Positions 8,667 through 19,989 of a stretch of DNA of 50,109 bases are shown in pieces. How positions within the stretch are numbered: position 1 is the stretch's first letter; each line of letters begins with the position of its first letter. The stretch spans positions 1-50,109 of the forward strand of contig JAJDDM010000003.1 in the NCBI GenBank assembly GCA_029260315.1, written 5' to 3'. Source of the DNA: Phycisphaerales bacterium. GTDB lineage: Bacteria; Planctomycetota; Phycisphaerae; Phycisphaerales; UBA1924. Below the pieces are notes generated by a model. That model had not been told where the DNA came from. It did no database searches and saw only the letters and a list, made by a program, of their open reading frames with translations. A program made the translations under genes and the position numbers.

Positions 8667-10052
8667 ATGCCCACCACGAAGCCCTCTCGACGCCCGAACC
8701 GTCACTCTCGACCCTTGGTCGTTGTCATTGTCATGCGCGCAGTGGCGCTGCTGGTGCTATTCCTGACGCCCTCGGCTCTGGCACACCCCCAGGATGGGCC
8801 GCACGCCGATGTCGAGATCGAAATCACCGATGAGGCGGTCGTCTTCGACATCCTGATCAACCTCGTGATGATCGACGAGATGGGCCAGTTCCCGCGGGAG
8901 AACCCCGCGAACATCCATCCGATCGAGGAGGACGCGATCCGGGTGGCGCTGCACGCGTATATCGCCCGCGAGCATCGGGTCGCGATCGACGGCGTGGAGG
9001 TCGCGCCCATCGTCCGGACGTTCAAGGTCGTCCGCTCGGACCCGAGCCATGTGGCGCTGTTTCCGAGGACGGGGATGCGTGGGCTGACCAAGATCCACCT
9101 GATCCTGGAGTATCCGATCAAGGGAGCACTGAAGTCGGTGGCGATGCGCTGGGGGGCGTTCCCGCCGGATTACACGCTGGAACCGGATGAGACCGGCGAG
9201 CGCCCGCCGATCCGGCTGGAGGCGCGTCTGCGGGCCGAGGGCAAGCTTTCCATTGTGACGTTCACAAAGGAGGAGCCGGAGTTTATTTTTCACGCGACGG
9301 GGCTGAGTGCCGAGGAGCGGTTTGCGAGCGTGCCGGAGCTGAGCGAGCGCGAGCCGGTGAGCCGCGAGGTGACGATCCCGGCCGTGACGATCGCGATCGT
9401 GAGCGCGTACGCGGTGATCGGGCTGGTAACGCTTGCTCGGGCGAAAGGACGCGCGGCGAGGCTCGCGGTCGGGGTGGCACTGCCGGTTGTTGGGCTCGGG
9501 GCGTTCGCGCTCCGCGATGTCGGGCGGGTGAAGGTCTCGACGGTGATCGAAGAGCCGGAGAGCCTGAGCGAAACAGAGGCGCTGGCGATCTTCGAGCCGC
9601 TGCACGCGAACATCTATCGCGCGTTCGATTACCAGAGCGAGGGCGAGATCTACGACGCGCTGGCGCGCAGCGTCACCGGCGAGATGCTCGATCGCCTGTA
9701 CAACCAGGTCTTCGGCTCGCTGATCATGCACGAGGAGGGCGGGGCGGTCTCCAGCGTGCAGGCGGTGCGGCTGGGCGAGGCGACGATCGAATCCGTCGGC
9801 GAGCTGGACGCGGGGCCTCACGCAGACAAGCTGGGCTTCACGGTGCAGGCGCGCTGGCAGGTCGACGGCGTGGTCAACCACTTCGGGCACTCGCACTGGC
9901 GGACGAACGAGTATCTCGCGCGGTTCGCGGTCGTCGAGGGCGAGGCGGGTTGGCGGATCGCCAGCAGCGAGGTGCTGGAACAGCAGCGTTTGGATACCGA
10001 CCCGTTCACGGATCCGACACAAGACACGGCCCGCCCCGTGGGCGAGCTATGA
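8667..10052 (+). CDS. Membrane-anchored exported protein of unknown function, first gene of a metal ABC operon
   Basis: A 461-residue protein of no family I can name with certainty. After a basic leader (KPSRRPNRHSRP) and a hydrophobic stretch ending PSALA, the mature part opens with HPQDGPHADVEIEITDE. This resembles the N-terminal extracytoplasmic domain of some HupE-like or metal-export proteins. The N-terminal soluble part runs to about 235. Two adjacent membrane segments follow (around VTIPAVTIAIVSAYAVIGLV and AVGVALPVVGLGAFAL). A C-terminal domain of about 170 residues includes a 'VNHFGHSHW' His cluster. The start at 8667 gives a good signal peptide; 8616 and 8733 are alternatives and none has a strong ribosome site. 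Its stop overlaps the ATPase start by 4 bp (ATGA), so it belongs to the transporter. It could be a periplasmic partner or metal relay. This is inference. Confidence 0.7.
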   Translation: MPTTKPSRRPNRHSRPLVVVIVMRAVALLVLFLTPSALAHPQDGPHADVEIEITDEAVVFDILINLVMIDEMGQFPRENPANIHPIEEDAIRVALHAYIAREHRVAIDGVEVAPIVRTFKVVRSDPSHVALFPRTGMRGLTKIHLILEYPIKGALKSVAMRWGAFPPDYTLEPDETGERPPIRLEARLRAEGKLSIVTFTKEEPEFIFHATGLSAEERFASVPELSEREPVSREVTIPAVTIAIVSAYAVIGLVTLARAKGRAARLAVGVALPVVGLGAFALRDVGRVKVSTVIEEPESLSETEALAIFEPLHANIYRAFDYQSEGEIYDALARSVTGEMLDRLYNQVFGSLIMHEEGGAVSSVQAVRLGEATIESVGELDAGPHADKLGFTVQARWQVDGVVNHFGHSHWRTNEYLARFAVVEGEAGWRIASSEVLEQQRLDTDPFTDPTQDTARPVGEL

Positions 10053-10774
10053 CGGCTTTGGTCTCTCTGGAGGGCGTGCGGTTTCATTATCCGGGCCCGC
10101 CGGGCACGCGATTCGAGCTGCGGATCGACCTTCTCGAAATCGCCCGCGGCGAGCGTGTCGCGTTCATCGGCCCCTCGGGCTCGGGCAAGACGACGCTGCT
10201 GAATCTGATCAGCGGGATCGCCGTGCCGCAGGCGGGCGTGGTTCGGCACGCGGGGCGGGCGATCTCGGCGCTGAGCAACGCACAGCGCCGGACGCACCGC
10301 ATCGCGACCGTCGGCATGGTCTTCCAGGAGTTCGAGCTGCTGGAGTACCTGCCGGCGATCGAGAACGTGCTGCTGCCGCTGCGGGTGGGGTCGGAGCTTC
10401 GCGTCTCGCACGCCACGCGGAAGAGAGCGGGCGAGCTCGCGGCGTCGCTGGGTGTGACGCACACGCTTCGGCGTCGCCCCAGCCGCCTGAGCCAGGGCGA
10501 GCGCCAGCGGATCGCGATCTGCCGGGCGCTGATCACTGAGCCCTCGCTGCTGATGGGCGACGAGCCGACGGGAAATCTGGATCCCACGACCGCTGCGACG
10601 ACGCTTGATCTGCTGTTTGAGCACGCCGCGGCCCGCGAGGCGACGCTGCTGATCGTGACGCACAACCACGCGATCCTGGATCGGTTCGATCGGGTGATCG
10701 ACATCCGCGAGCTGCAAGGCGTCGGCGACGCGATGACCAGCGCCGCCGATGGCCCGGCGGGAACAGCGTCATGA
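10049..10774 (+). CDS. ABC transporter ATPase, LolD/MacB type
   Basis: The 241-residue protein has all nucleotide-binding motifs: Walker A GPSGSGKTT, Q-loop 'MVFQEFELLEYLPAIENV', signature LSQGERQR, Walker B 'SLLMGDEPTGNLDP' and the switch histidine in 'LIVTHNH'. The 'DEPTGNLD' sequence and the pairing with an FtsX-like permease place it in the MacB/LolD (type VII) group rather than the ZnuC group usual for zinc importers. It would power a conformational, mechanotransmission-type permease at the inner membrane. The start overlaps the upstream stop (ATGA), and its stop overlaps the permease start by 4 bp, so expression is tightly coupled. Confidence 0.93.
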   Translation: MTALVSLEGVRFHYPGPPGTRFELRIDLLEIARGERVAFIGPSGSGKTTLLNLISGIAVPQAGVVRHAGRAISALSNAQRRTHRIATVGMVFQEFELLEYLPAIENVLLPLRVGSELRVSHATRKRAGELAASLGVTHTLRRRPSRLSQGERQRIAICRALITEPSLLMGDEPTGNLDPTTAATTLDLLFEHAAAREATLLIVTHNHAILDRFDRVIDIRELQGVGDAMTSAADGPAGTAS

Positions 10775-11937
10775 AAGACCTGCTCTACCTCTCGATGCGC
10801 CACGCCCTGCACCATCGCCTGCGCACGGCGATCCTGGTGCTCTGCCTCGCGGTCGCGGCGTACCTGCCGACGATCGTCCAGATTCTTTCGTTGCGCTACG
10901 AGGCGTCGCTGACGGCGCGGGCCGCGTCGACGCCGCTGGTCATGGGCGCCAAGGGCAACCGCTTCGACCTGACACTTGGGACACTGTATTTCCGGCCCAA
11001 CGCCCTCGATCCGATTCCCTACCGGGAGTATCAGACGCTTGCGAGCGCCAGCGCGGGGCTGGCGATCCCGATGAACCTTCGGTTCAGCGCGCGCTCTGTC
11101 CCGATCGTCGCGGCTGGGCTGGAGTATCTGGATGTGCGCGGGCTTGAGTTTGCGGACGGCACGCCGCCCCTGCGAGTGGGCGATGCGATCCTCGGCAGCG
11201 CCGCGGCCCGGGAGCTCGATGCCGGGGTGGGCGACACGGTCTACTCGGATCAATCTCAGGCGTTCGACATCGCCGAGGCGCCGTCGATCGCGCTGCGGGT
11301 GACGGGCGTGCTGGAGGCGGCGGGGACACCGGACGATCATGCGATCTTCGTGGATATCCGCTCGGCGTGGCTGCTCGAGGGGGCGATGCACGGCCACGAG
11401 GACGCCGAGAGTATCGATCCGCGGATGATCTTCGCCGAGACCGACGAGGGGGCGGTGCTGAATAGCGCCGTTCGCGAGTTGAATCAGATCACGCCCGACA
11501 CGGCACAGCGATTCCACGTCCACGGCGATGAGGGCGATCTACCGCTGAGCGCCGTGCTGCTGTTTCCTGCATCGGAGAAGGATGGAACGATTGTCAAGGC
11601 GCGGATGAATGCCTCGCAGAGCCTGCAGATGCTTGTGCCGAGTGAGGTGATTGACGACCTGCTCGGGTTCGTGTTTCGGATCAAGGGGTTTTTGGACCTG
11701 GTCGCCGGGCTGCTCGCGGCGAGCGTCGGACTGATGACGCTGCTGGTGATGCTGCTGACCGTCAGACTTCGCGCGCCGGAGATGCGGACGATCAACCACA
11801 TCGGCGCGGGGCGGTTCACGACGCTCGGGCTCTACGCGTGCGAGCTAGGGCTGATCGTCGCATTGAGCCTGGTTCTGGCGGGCGCGGGTGTTACGCTCAG
11901 CCTCGCGCTGCTGCCCGATCTGGTGACGGCATTGTGA
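10771..11937 (+). CDS. FtsX/MacB-type ABC permease
   Basis: A 388-residue permease. TM1 lies at about 17-36 (RTAILVLCLAVAAYLPTIVQ), followed by a large periplasmic domain (about 37-290) with 'MGAKGNRFDLTLGTLYF', as in MacB-like periplasmic domains. Towards the C-terminus are further segments: 'LVAGLLAASVGLMTLLVMLL', then 'FTTLGLYACELGLIVALSLV', and a last hydrophobic tail. Only three to four membrane spans fit the FtsX/LolC topology. The substrate is not readable. MacB-type systems export or extract rather than import, whereas the last gene of this operon is a ZnuA-like binding lipoprotein, which makes the direction of transport an open question. Confidence 0.88.
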   Translation: MKDLLYLSMRHALHHRLRTAILVLCLAVAAYLPTIVQILSLRYEASLTARAASTPLVMGAKGNRFDLTLGTLYFRPNALDPIPYREYQTLASASAGLAIPMNLRFSARSVPIVAAGLEYLDVRGLEFADGTPPLRVGDAILGSAAARELDAGVGDTVYSDQSQAFDIAEAPSIALRVTGVLEAAGTPDDHAIFVDIRSAWLLEGAMHGHEDAESIDPRMIFAETDEGAVLNSAVRELNQITPDTAQRFHVHGDEGDLPLSAVLLFPASEKDGTIVKARMNASQSLQMLVPSEVIDDLLGFVFRIKGFLDLVAGLLAASVGLMTLLVMLLTVRLRAPEMRTINHIGAGRFTTLGLYACELGLIVALSLVLAGAGVTLSLALLPDLVTAL

Positions 11938-11960
11938 ATGAGTCAGTTGGAGAAGAATCG

Positions 11961-12896
11961 ATGAGACACGCAACACGCCCGGCACTCTATCTTGCTCTCG
12001 TCCTCGCGTGCCTGAGCCTCGTGTCGTGCAAGGACAAGAGCGAGCCTGAGCAGCCGGCCCCCGACGCGTCGTCGGTCGTGATGACGACGTTCTATCCCAC
12101 GACGTACTTCGCCGAGCGGATCGCGGGAGATGCGATCGAGGTGCGCAATCCCGTGCCCGCCGACGCCGATCCGATCTTCTGGCAGCCGGGCGACGCGGAT
12201 CTGCTGGCGTATCAACAGGCGGATCTAATCATCCTGAACGGCGCGGAGTTCGAGAAGTGGGTCGCCAGCGCCGCGCTGCCGGCGACGCGCGTCGTCGACT
12301 CATCCTCGAAGCTCGACGGGCCGCTGCTCACCTACGAGACGGCGACGCACAGCCACGGCCCGACGGGCGAGCACACGCACGCGGGTGCCGACGGGCACAC
12401 ATGGATCGACCCGGTCAACGCGATGGCGCAGTCGCGGATCATCCTGGAGGCGTTATTGGATCGCTTTCCGGAGCACGCCGAGGCGTTCCGAACCAACGCG
12501 GAGGCTCTCATGGGCGATCTCGCTTCGCTCGACACGCGCTGGCGAGCGCTCGCCCCTCGTTTGCGCGAGGCCGCCCTGCTCGCATCACATCCCGCGTACA
12601 ACTATCTGGCACGCCGCTACGAACTCGAGATCACCAATCTAGACCTCGACCCTGAAGCACCGCCTGATGACGAGGCATCGCAGGCGATCGCGGCGGCGCT
12701 TGCCGACACGCGACCAGACCAGCCAATCCTGCTCTTGTGGGAGGGTGCGCCGTTGGAGGAGACGGTGCGCCGGCTCACCGATGCGCACGCCATTACCTCG
12801 GTCTGGGTCAGCCCCGCCGAGAGCGAGGATCCGAATGCCGACTATCTCGGCGTGATGCGGGCCAACCTCGATCGGCTCGAGGCTGCTCTGAACTGA
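11961..12896 (+). CDS. ZnuA-like metal-binding lipoprotein (cluster A-I substrate-binding protein)
   Basis: A 311-residue lipoprotein: signal peptide with lipobox LVSC (Cys23), start ATG preceded by GGAGAAGAA. The fold is the ZnuA/PsaA class: 'TTFYPTTYFAERIAGD' at the N-terminus, 'QQADLIILNGAEFEKWV', a histidine-rich loop (THSHGPTGEHTHAGADGHTW, around residues 128-147) and 'LLASHPAYNYLARRY'. The loop and 'GHTW' suggest zinc. The usual first metal ligand (His in 'DPHxYxPxP') is replaced: the sequence reads ADPIFWQPGDADLL. I recall this DPIFW pattern from a subfamily found beside MacB-like transporters, so it may be a conserved alteration rather than damage. It lies 23 bp after the permease and is probably the last gene of the operon. 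Confidence 0.88.
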   Translation: MRHATRPALYLALVLACLSLVSCKDKSEPEQPAPDASSVVMTTFYPTTYFAERIAGDAIEVRNPVPADADPIFWQPGDADLLAYQQADLIILNGAEFEKWVASAALPATRVVDSSSKLDGPLLTYETATHSHGPTGEHTHAGADGHTWIDPVNAMAQSRIILEALLDRFPEHAEAFRTNAEALMGDLASLDTRWRALAPRLREAALLASHPAYNYLARRYELEITNLDLDPEAPPDDEASQAIAAALADTRPDQPILLLWEGAPLEETVRRLTDAHAITSVWVSPAESEDPNADYLGVMRANLDRLEAALN

Positions 12897-12898
12897 TT

Positions 12899-13150
12899 GA
12901 AACACGGAGGGCCACAGAGGGCCACGGAGTCTGGAGTTTGAGAAGTTCACCATGAGAGGACACAGGGGGCACGAGAGAGCTGCAACGGGAGCGGGATCCA
13001 TGAGACGGCATTGACGCAACTCGCGGAACAAGATGCTTGGGTTCTTCTCGTCGTCCTGCTCGGACTCCGTGCAACTCTGTGAAACTCCGTGGTGAGCCCT
13101 ACTAGAGGAAGCGCAGAATCACGGTTCCCCTCCGTGGCCCTCCGTGTTTC
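12899..13150. repeat. Foldback repeat built of CACGGAG boxes
   Basis: The outer arms at 12900-12919 (AAACACGGAGGGCCACAGAG) and 13130-13149 are inverted copies with one mismatch. Several inner CACGGAG/CTCCGTG boxes lie between them. It fills the convergent gap between the zinc lipoprotein and the NtrC-type regulator. Related sequence occurs at 32420-32690 and, remarkably, inside ileS. A hairpin formed here could act as a bidirectional terminator. No gene is present. Confidence 0.7.
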
Positions 13151-13176
13151 AAACTCCGTGTCCTCCGCGGTAAAGC

Positions 13177-14583
13177 TCACCCCGCCCGGCGCTGCTCAAT
13201 CCCCAACTGCTTCATCTTCTTGTACAGCGTCGTCCGGTTGACCTCCAGGTCCTCGGCGGTCTTCGTCCGGTTCCAGCGATTCGCCTCCAGCGCCCGCAGG
13301 ATGATCCGGCGCTCGGGCTCGAGCAGCGCCTCGCTCAGCGGCATCGGTCGCCAGTCGTCCTCGCTATCGATCTCGAGCATCCCCCGACGATCGCCCCCGA
13401 CGACGTGCGCCGGCAGATCGTCGACATGGATCGTCTGGCCCTTGGTGAGCACCGCCGCCCGCTCGACGATGTTCTCCAGCTCGCGGACGTTGCCCGGGAA
13501 CTCATACCGATTGAGCGCCGCCATCGCCTCGTCATCGAACGCCACGATCGACCGGCCCAACTCGGAACTGATCCGCGCCAGAAAGCGCTCGGCGAGCATC
13601 GGAATGTCGCTCGCCCGCTCGCGCAGCGCGGGGATCTCGATCCACACCACGTTGATCCTGTAGTACAGGTCCTGGCGGAACAGCCCCTTGGCAACCAGGT
13701 CCTCCAGCGGCTGGTTGCTGGCCAGCAGCAGGCGGACATCGACCTCGATCGTCTCGTTGGACCCGACCGGCTCGAATCGGCGTTCCTGGAGCACCCGCAG
13801 CAGCTTGGTCTGCATCGCGGGGCTGGCGCTATTGATCTCATCGAGAAACAGCGTCCCGCCGTCGGCGGCGAGAAACTTGCCGGGCTTGTCGGCGATCGCG
13901 CCGGTGAATGCGCCCCTGGCGTGCCCGAACAGCTCGCTCTCGAGCAGGGCCTCGGGGATCGAGCCGCAGGCGAGCTCGACGAACGGCTTGTCGCGCCTGG
14001 GGCTGTGCTCGTGGATGGCGCGGGCGACCAGCGTCTTGCCCGTGCCGCTCTCGCCGGTCATGAGCACGTTGGTCTTGCTCGGCGCGACGGCCTCGATCAG
14101 CTCGTGGACGCGGCGCATGCGGGTGTCCTGCCCGATGAGGCGCGAGAGAGCGGCGCGATCAGCAAGGCGCATCCGCAAACTCAGGTTCTCGCGTTCCAGT
14201 GCCGCCTCGCGCAGGGCCCGCGCCAGCGAGCAGCGCAGCTCCTCATCGACCACGGGCTTGGCGAGATAATCGCACGCGCCCAGGCGCATCGCCTCGACGG
14301 CGCTCTCCATCGTCGCGTAGCCGGTGAGCAGGACGACCGCCGTGCCGGGGTGGTCCTTGCGGATGGCCTTCAGCAGCTCGGTGCCGCTCATGCCCGGCAT
14401 CGAGACATCGGAGATCACCGCGTCGAACGGACACTCGTTGTCTCGGGACTCATTCAGTGCGACGACCGCCGCCCGCCCATCGCCGGCGATCTGCGCGTCG
14501 AACCCGTCTCGGCGTAGCAGCTCGGCGATGCTTGCGCGCACCAGCTCGTCGTTGTCCACGATAAGAACCCGCCCCTCGCTCAT
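13177..14583 (-). CDS. NtrC-family sigma-54-dependent response regulator
   Basis: The 468-residue protein has the canonical order. REC domain: D10/D12 pocket, phosphoacceptor Asp59 in 'VISDVSMPGMSG', Lys109 in 'DYLAKP'. AAA+ domain: GESGTGKT 177-184, sigma-54 contact loop GAFTGA 224-229, Walker B GGTLFLDE 242-249, and an arginine finger region 'FRQDLYYRINV'. A Fis-type HTH sits at the C-terminus ('TKTAEDLEVNRTTLYKKMKQL'). It should activate sigma-54 promoters when phosphorylated. Its start overlaps the stop of the upstream kinase by 4 bp (ATGA), marking the cognate pair. Targets are unknown; no obvious GG-N10-GC sigma-54 promoter was identified by eye next to it. Confidence 0.95.
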   Translation of the reverse strand: MSEGRVLIVDNDELVRASIAELLRRDGFDAQIAGDGRAAVVALNESRDNECPFDAVISDVSMPGMSGTELLKAIRKDHPGTAVVLLTGYATMESAVEAMRLGACDYLAKPVVDEELRCSLARALREAALERENLSLRMRLADRAALSRLIGQDTRMRRVHELIEAVAPSKTNVLMTGESGTGKTLVARAIHEHSPRRDKPFVELACGSIPEALLESELFGHARGAFTGAIADKPGKFLAADGGTLFLDEINSASPAMQTKLLRVLQERRFEPVGSNETIEVDVRLLLASNQPLEDLVAKGLFRQDLYYRINVVWIEIPALRERASDIPMLAERFLARISSELGRSIVAFDDEAMAALNRYEFPGNVRELENIVERAAVLTKGQTIHVDDLPAHVVGGDRRGMLEIDSEDDWRPMPLSEALLEPERRIILRALEANRWNRTKTAEDLEVNRTTLYKKMKQLGIEQRRAG

Positions 14584-15290
14584 CCGATGGTCTCACTCGC
14601 GCGACTGGTCTGGAGCAGGCGGTCCATCGCGACGCGCAGGCTCAGGATCGCGCCGCGACCGCCGTCGCCCCGATCGGTGAGCCCGAGCGTGCCTGCGAGT
14701 TCGGCGAGGACCGAGCGGCTGAGCCCCAGCCCGACGCCCGCGCCGTTCCCCGAACCGCGCACGAGACCCTCGCCGTCGTCGCGGACGTGGATGACGACCT
14801 GCCCGTCGTCGATCGCGCCCTCGATGACGACCATGCCGGGACCGCCGCGCCGTTCGATCGAGTCGATCGCGTTGCGGACGCCGTTGAGGATCGCGACGTA
14901 GAGGCGGTTGGCGGGGATCTGCTCGAAGCGCTCGCCGAGGACGATGTCGAACTCGATGCCCAACTCTCTGGCCCGATCCGAGCAGACCTCGCAGGCGTGC
15001 CGGATCGCCTCGTCCAGCGCGATCGGGTGGCGGCTGAAGACCCCGCCGGGATCGCCGGAGGACCCGTGCATCGCGCCGCGCACGAGGTCGGCCATGCGAT
15101 CGAGCGCGCCGCGGACGACGCCGAGTCTTCGCACCAGGTCCGCGTCGGCGTCGCCCTCGCTCAGCGTCCGCTGGGCGAGGCTCAGGCAGCGCATCGACCC
15201 ATCCAGCAGCGCGTTCAACTCGTGTACGAGCTCGCGCACCTGGCGCGCGGCGTTCTCGGACCCCTCAGCCAGCGTCGTGTGTTGCTCCAT
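14580..15290 (-). CDS. Soluble histidine kinase, partner of the NtrC-type regulator
   Basis: A 236-residue, membrane-free kinase. The dimerisation helix has a candidate phospho-His at 23 (RELVHELNALLDGS). The ATPase part shows N-box NGVRNAIDSI, G1 'RDDGEGLV' and G2 'GVGLGLSRS'. There is no sensor domain, so it may sense through a partner protein or respond to cytoplasmic state. The ATG at 15290 was chosen because AAGGTG lies just upstream; a start at 15356 would add 22 residues of no recognisable kind. The gene is 143 bp downstream of ileS on the same strand and overlaps the regulator, so the three genes may be read together. Confidence 0.88.
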   Translation of the reverse strand: MEQHTTLAEGSENAARQVRELVHELNALLDGSMRCLSLAQRTLSEGDADADLVRRLGVVRGALDRMADLVRGAMHGSSGDPGGVFSRHPIALDEAIRHACEVCSDRARELGIEFDIVLGERFEQIPANRLYVAILNGVRNAIDSIERRGGPGMVVIEGAIDDGQVVIHVRDDGEGLVRGSGNGAGVGLGLSRSVLAELAGTLGLTDRGDGGRGAILSLRVAMDRLLQTSRASETIG

Positions 15291-15433
15291 TGCAACACCT
15301 TTTCGACCATCCACCGGGGCCGCTGGATCGACGCACCATGGGATGTTCACCGGCATCGCGCCGTTGCCGCGTCACAGCCGCGCTAGGCCCGACAGAGCGC
15401 CGCTCTGGGTTCCGTCAGGCGTCGCGAGAGCCA

Positions 15434-18874
<3,441 letters not shown>

Positions 18875-19149
18875 CGTGCGTCACCCTTGTAGTCAGCATC
18901 GTCAGTGGTCAGCTTCGTATTTCGCCCCATGCGGGATCGGGGCGGACCAATCCTATCGAACCGGGGTCTCCCGGCACGCCAAGCCCAACGCGCCCCGCGA
19001 GGCGAGGGTCCGGGGCTGTGCATGTGGGTGCGCGTCGCCGCCGGACCCTCAGCGGGGCCGGGTAATTCGCGTGCTGGCGGCTATCGCGGGCATGGGACAA
19101 TCATCGGCGCGCCGATGGCGAGTCTCCACCCCCGAACGACTCGCCCGCC
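18875..19149. other. ileS upstream region, no gene seen
   Basis: A 275-base gap between ileS (minus) and the 3' end of the DUF2617-like gene (minus). No T-box leader could be recognised. GC content is high and no clear hairpin with a T-run was found. Confidence 0.35.
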
Positions 19150-19689
19150 CTACTTGTGCTCGAAGATCGTCTGCGTCCGCAGCACCACCCCGCCCGACGC
19201 GATCAGGTGGTAGCTCTGAACGTGGATCTCCCGGCTGTACGGCTGGGTGTCCAGCACGCTCAGGCAGGGCCCGTCCTCGCAATCCCACCCGTGCTCCATC
19301 GAGCCGTTCTCCTGGACGTGCCCGCGCATCTCGTCCAGCGTCGCGTGGTAGAGATTCTCGCTGAGCTGCTCGGTCTGGACGCTGGTCATGTAGGTGATGC
19401 CGCGCTCGTCAAAGACGTGCTCGAAGTCTCGCTCACCCGCGCACAACGCCGCGGCGATCACGCCCGTGTCCGGCAGGTTGCTCTCCTGCTCGGTGACGAG
19501 CTCGCTGATGCGATGATCGTCGTAATCGAATCTGAGCACATGCCCGCCCGGCGTGAGCCAGAGCTCCAGCTCGTAGCCCCGATGGCGGAGCTGGTCTCTG
19601 CCGCAGAGACGGAACCATTCTGGGTGCAGCACCCGGTCATACAGGATGGACTGGTACGTTTGCAACGCGTTCTTGATCGGTACCGTCAT
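19150..19689 (-). CDS. DUF2617-like protein
   Basis: A 179-residue soluble protein of unknown function. The pattern 'YQSILYDRVLHPEWF', 'YELELWLTPGGHVLRF', 'ISELVTEQESNLPDTGVI', 'CAGERDFEHVF' and 'YMTSVQTEQLSENLY' fits my memory of the DUF2617 family, which is common in planctomycetes. No signal peptide or membrane segment is seen. The conserved Cys, Glu, Arg and His in CAGERDFEH could form a binding site. The ATG at 19689 follows AAGGAAA at normal spacing; upstream codons in frame give an unlikely protein. It stands alone, and the divergent HEAT-repeat gene lies 300 bases away. On the minus strand a possible -10 (TATAGT) lies at 19802-19807. Confidence 0.78.
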   Translation of the reverse strand: MTVPIKNALQTYQSILYDRVLHPEWFRLCGRDQLRHRGYELELWLTPGGHVLRFDYDDHRISELVTEQESNLPDTGVIAAALCAGERDFEHVFDERGITYMTSVQTEQLSENLYHATLDEMRGHVQENGSMEHGWDCEDGPCLSVLDTQPYSREIHVQSYHLIASGGVVLRTQTIFEHK

Positions 19690-19989
19690 GGTCGTTTCCT
19701 TTCCCCGCCGTCGTCTGCGGAGTTCCCCCGGAACCGGAAACCGCACGCGTCCAGCGTGCGTTGGCGTCGTGCCAAACCCTCTCTGCAAGATGTAAGGGGC
19801 CACTATACCCCCATGAGGATGAATCCTGCATGGAAAAATGGGAAAATAGCAAGCCGATGACCTGTCGGTTTCCTTTAGACAGAAAAGCCCCACATATGCT
19901 TCTCCTCGGCGAACGCTCCCCAATCGATAGTGCCAGGATGGCTGTTGTTGCGCAGAGCCGAAGGGGCTGAGATTCAGCCGGTGGTGTTT
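19690..19989. other. Divergent intergenic region
   Basis: This region is markedly AT-richer between 19800 and 19920 than its surroundings, as expected of promoters for the two divergent genes. A 7-bp hairpin (CGCACGC/GCGTGCG) lies at about 19742-19760, within the likely leader of the minus-strand gene. No ORF or known riboswitch was recognised. Confidence 0.4.

Noticed and set aside
12899-13150. Possible CRISPR array because of recurring CACGGAG units
   Set aside because: Units are unevenly spaced, vary in sequence and occur in both orientations, with no spacers of constant length and no cas genes.
18875-19149. T-box leader upstream of ileS
   Set aside because: I could not find the T-box sequence (AGGGTGGNACCGCG) or a specifier hairpin.
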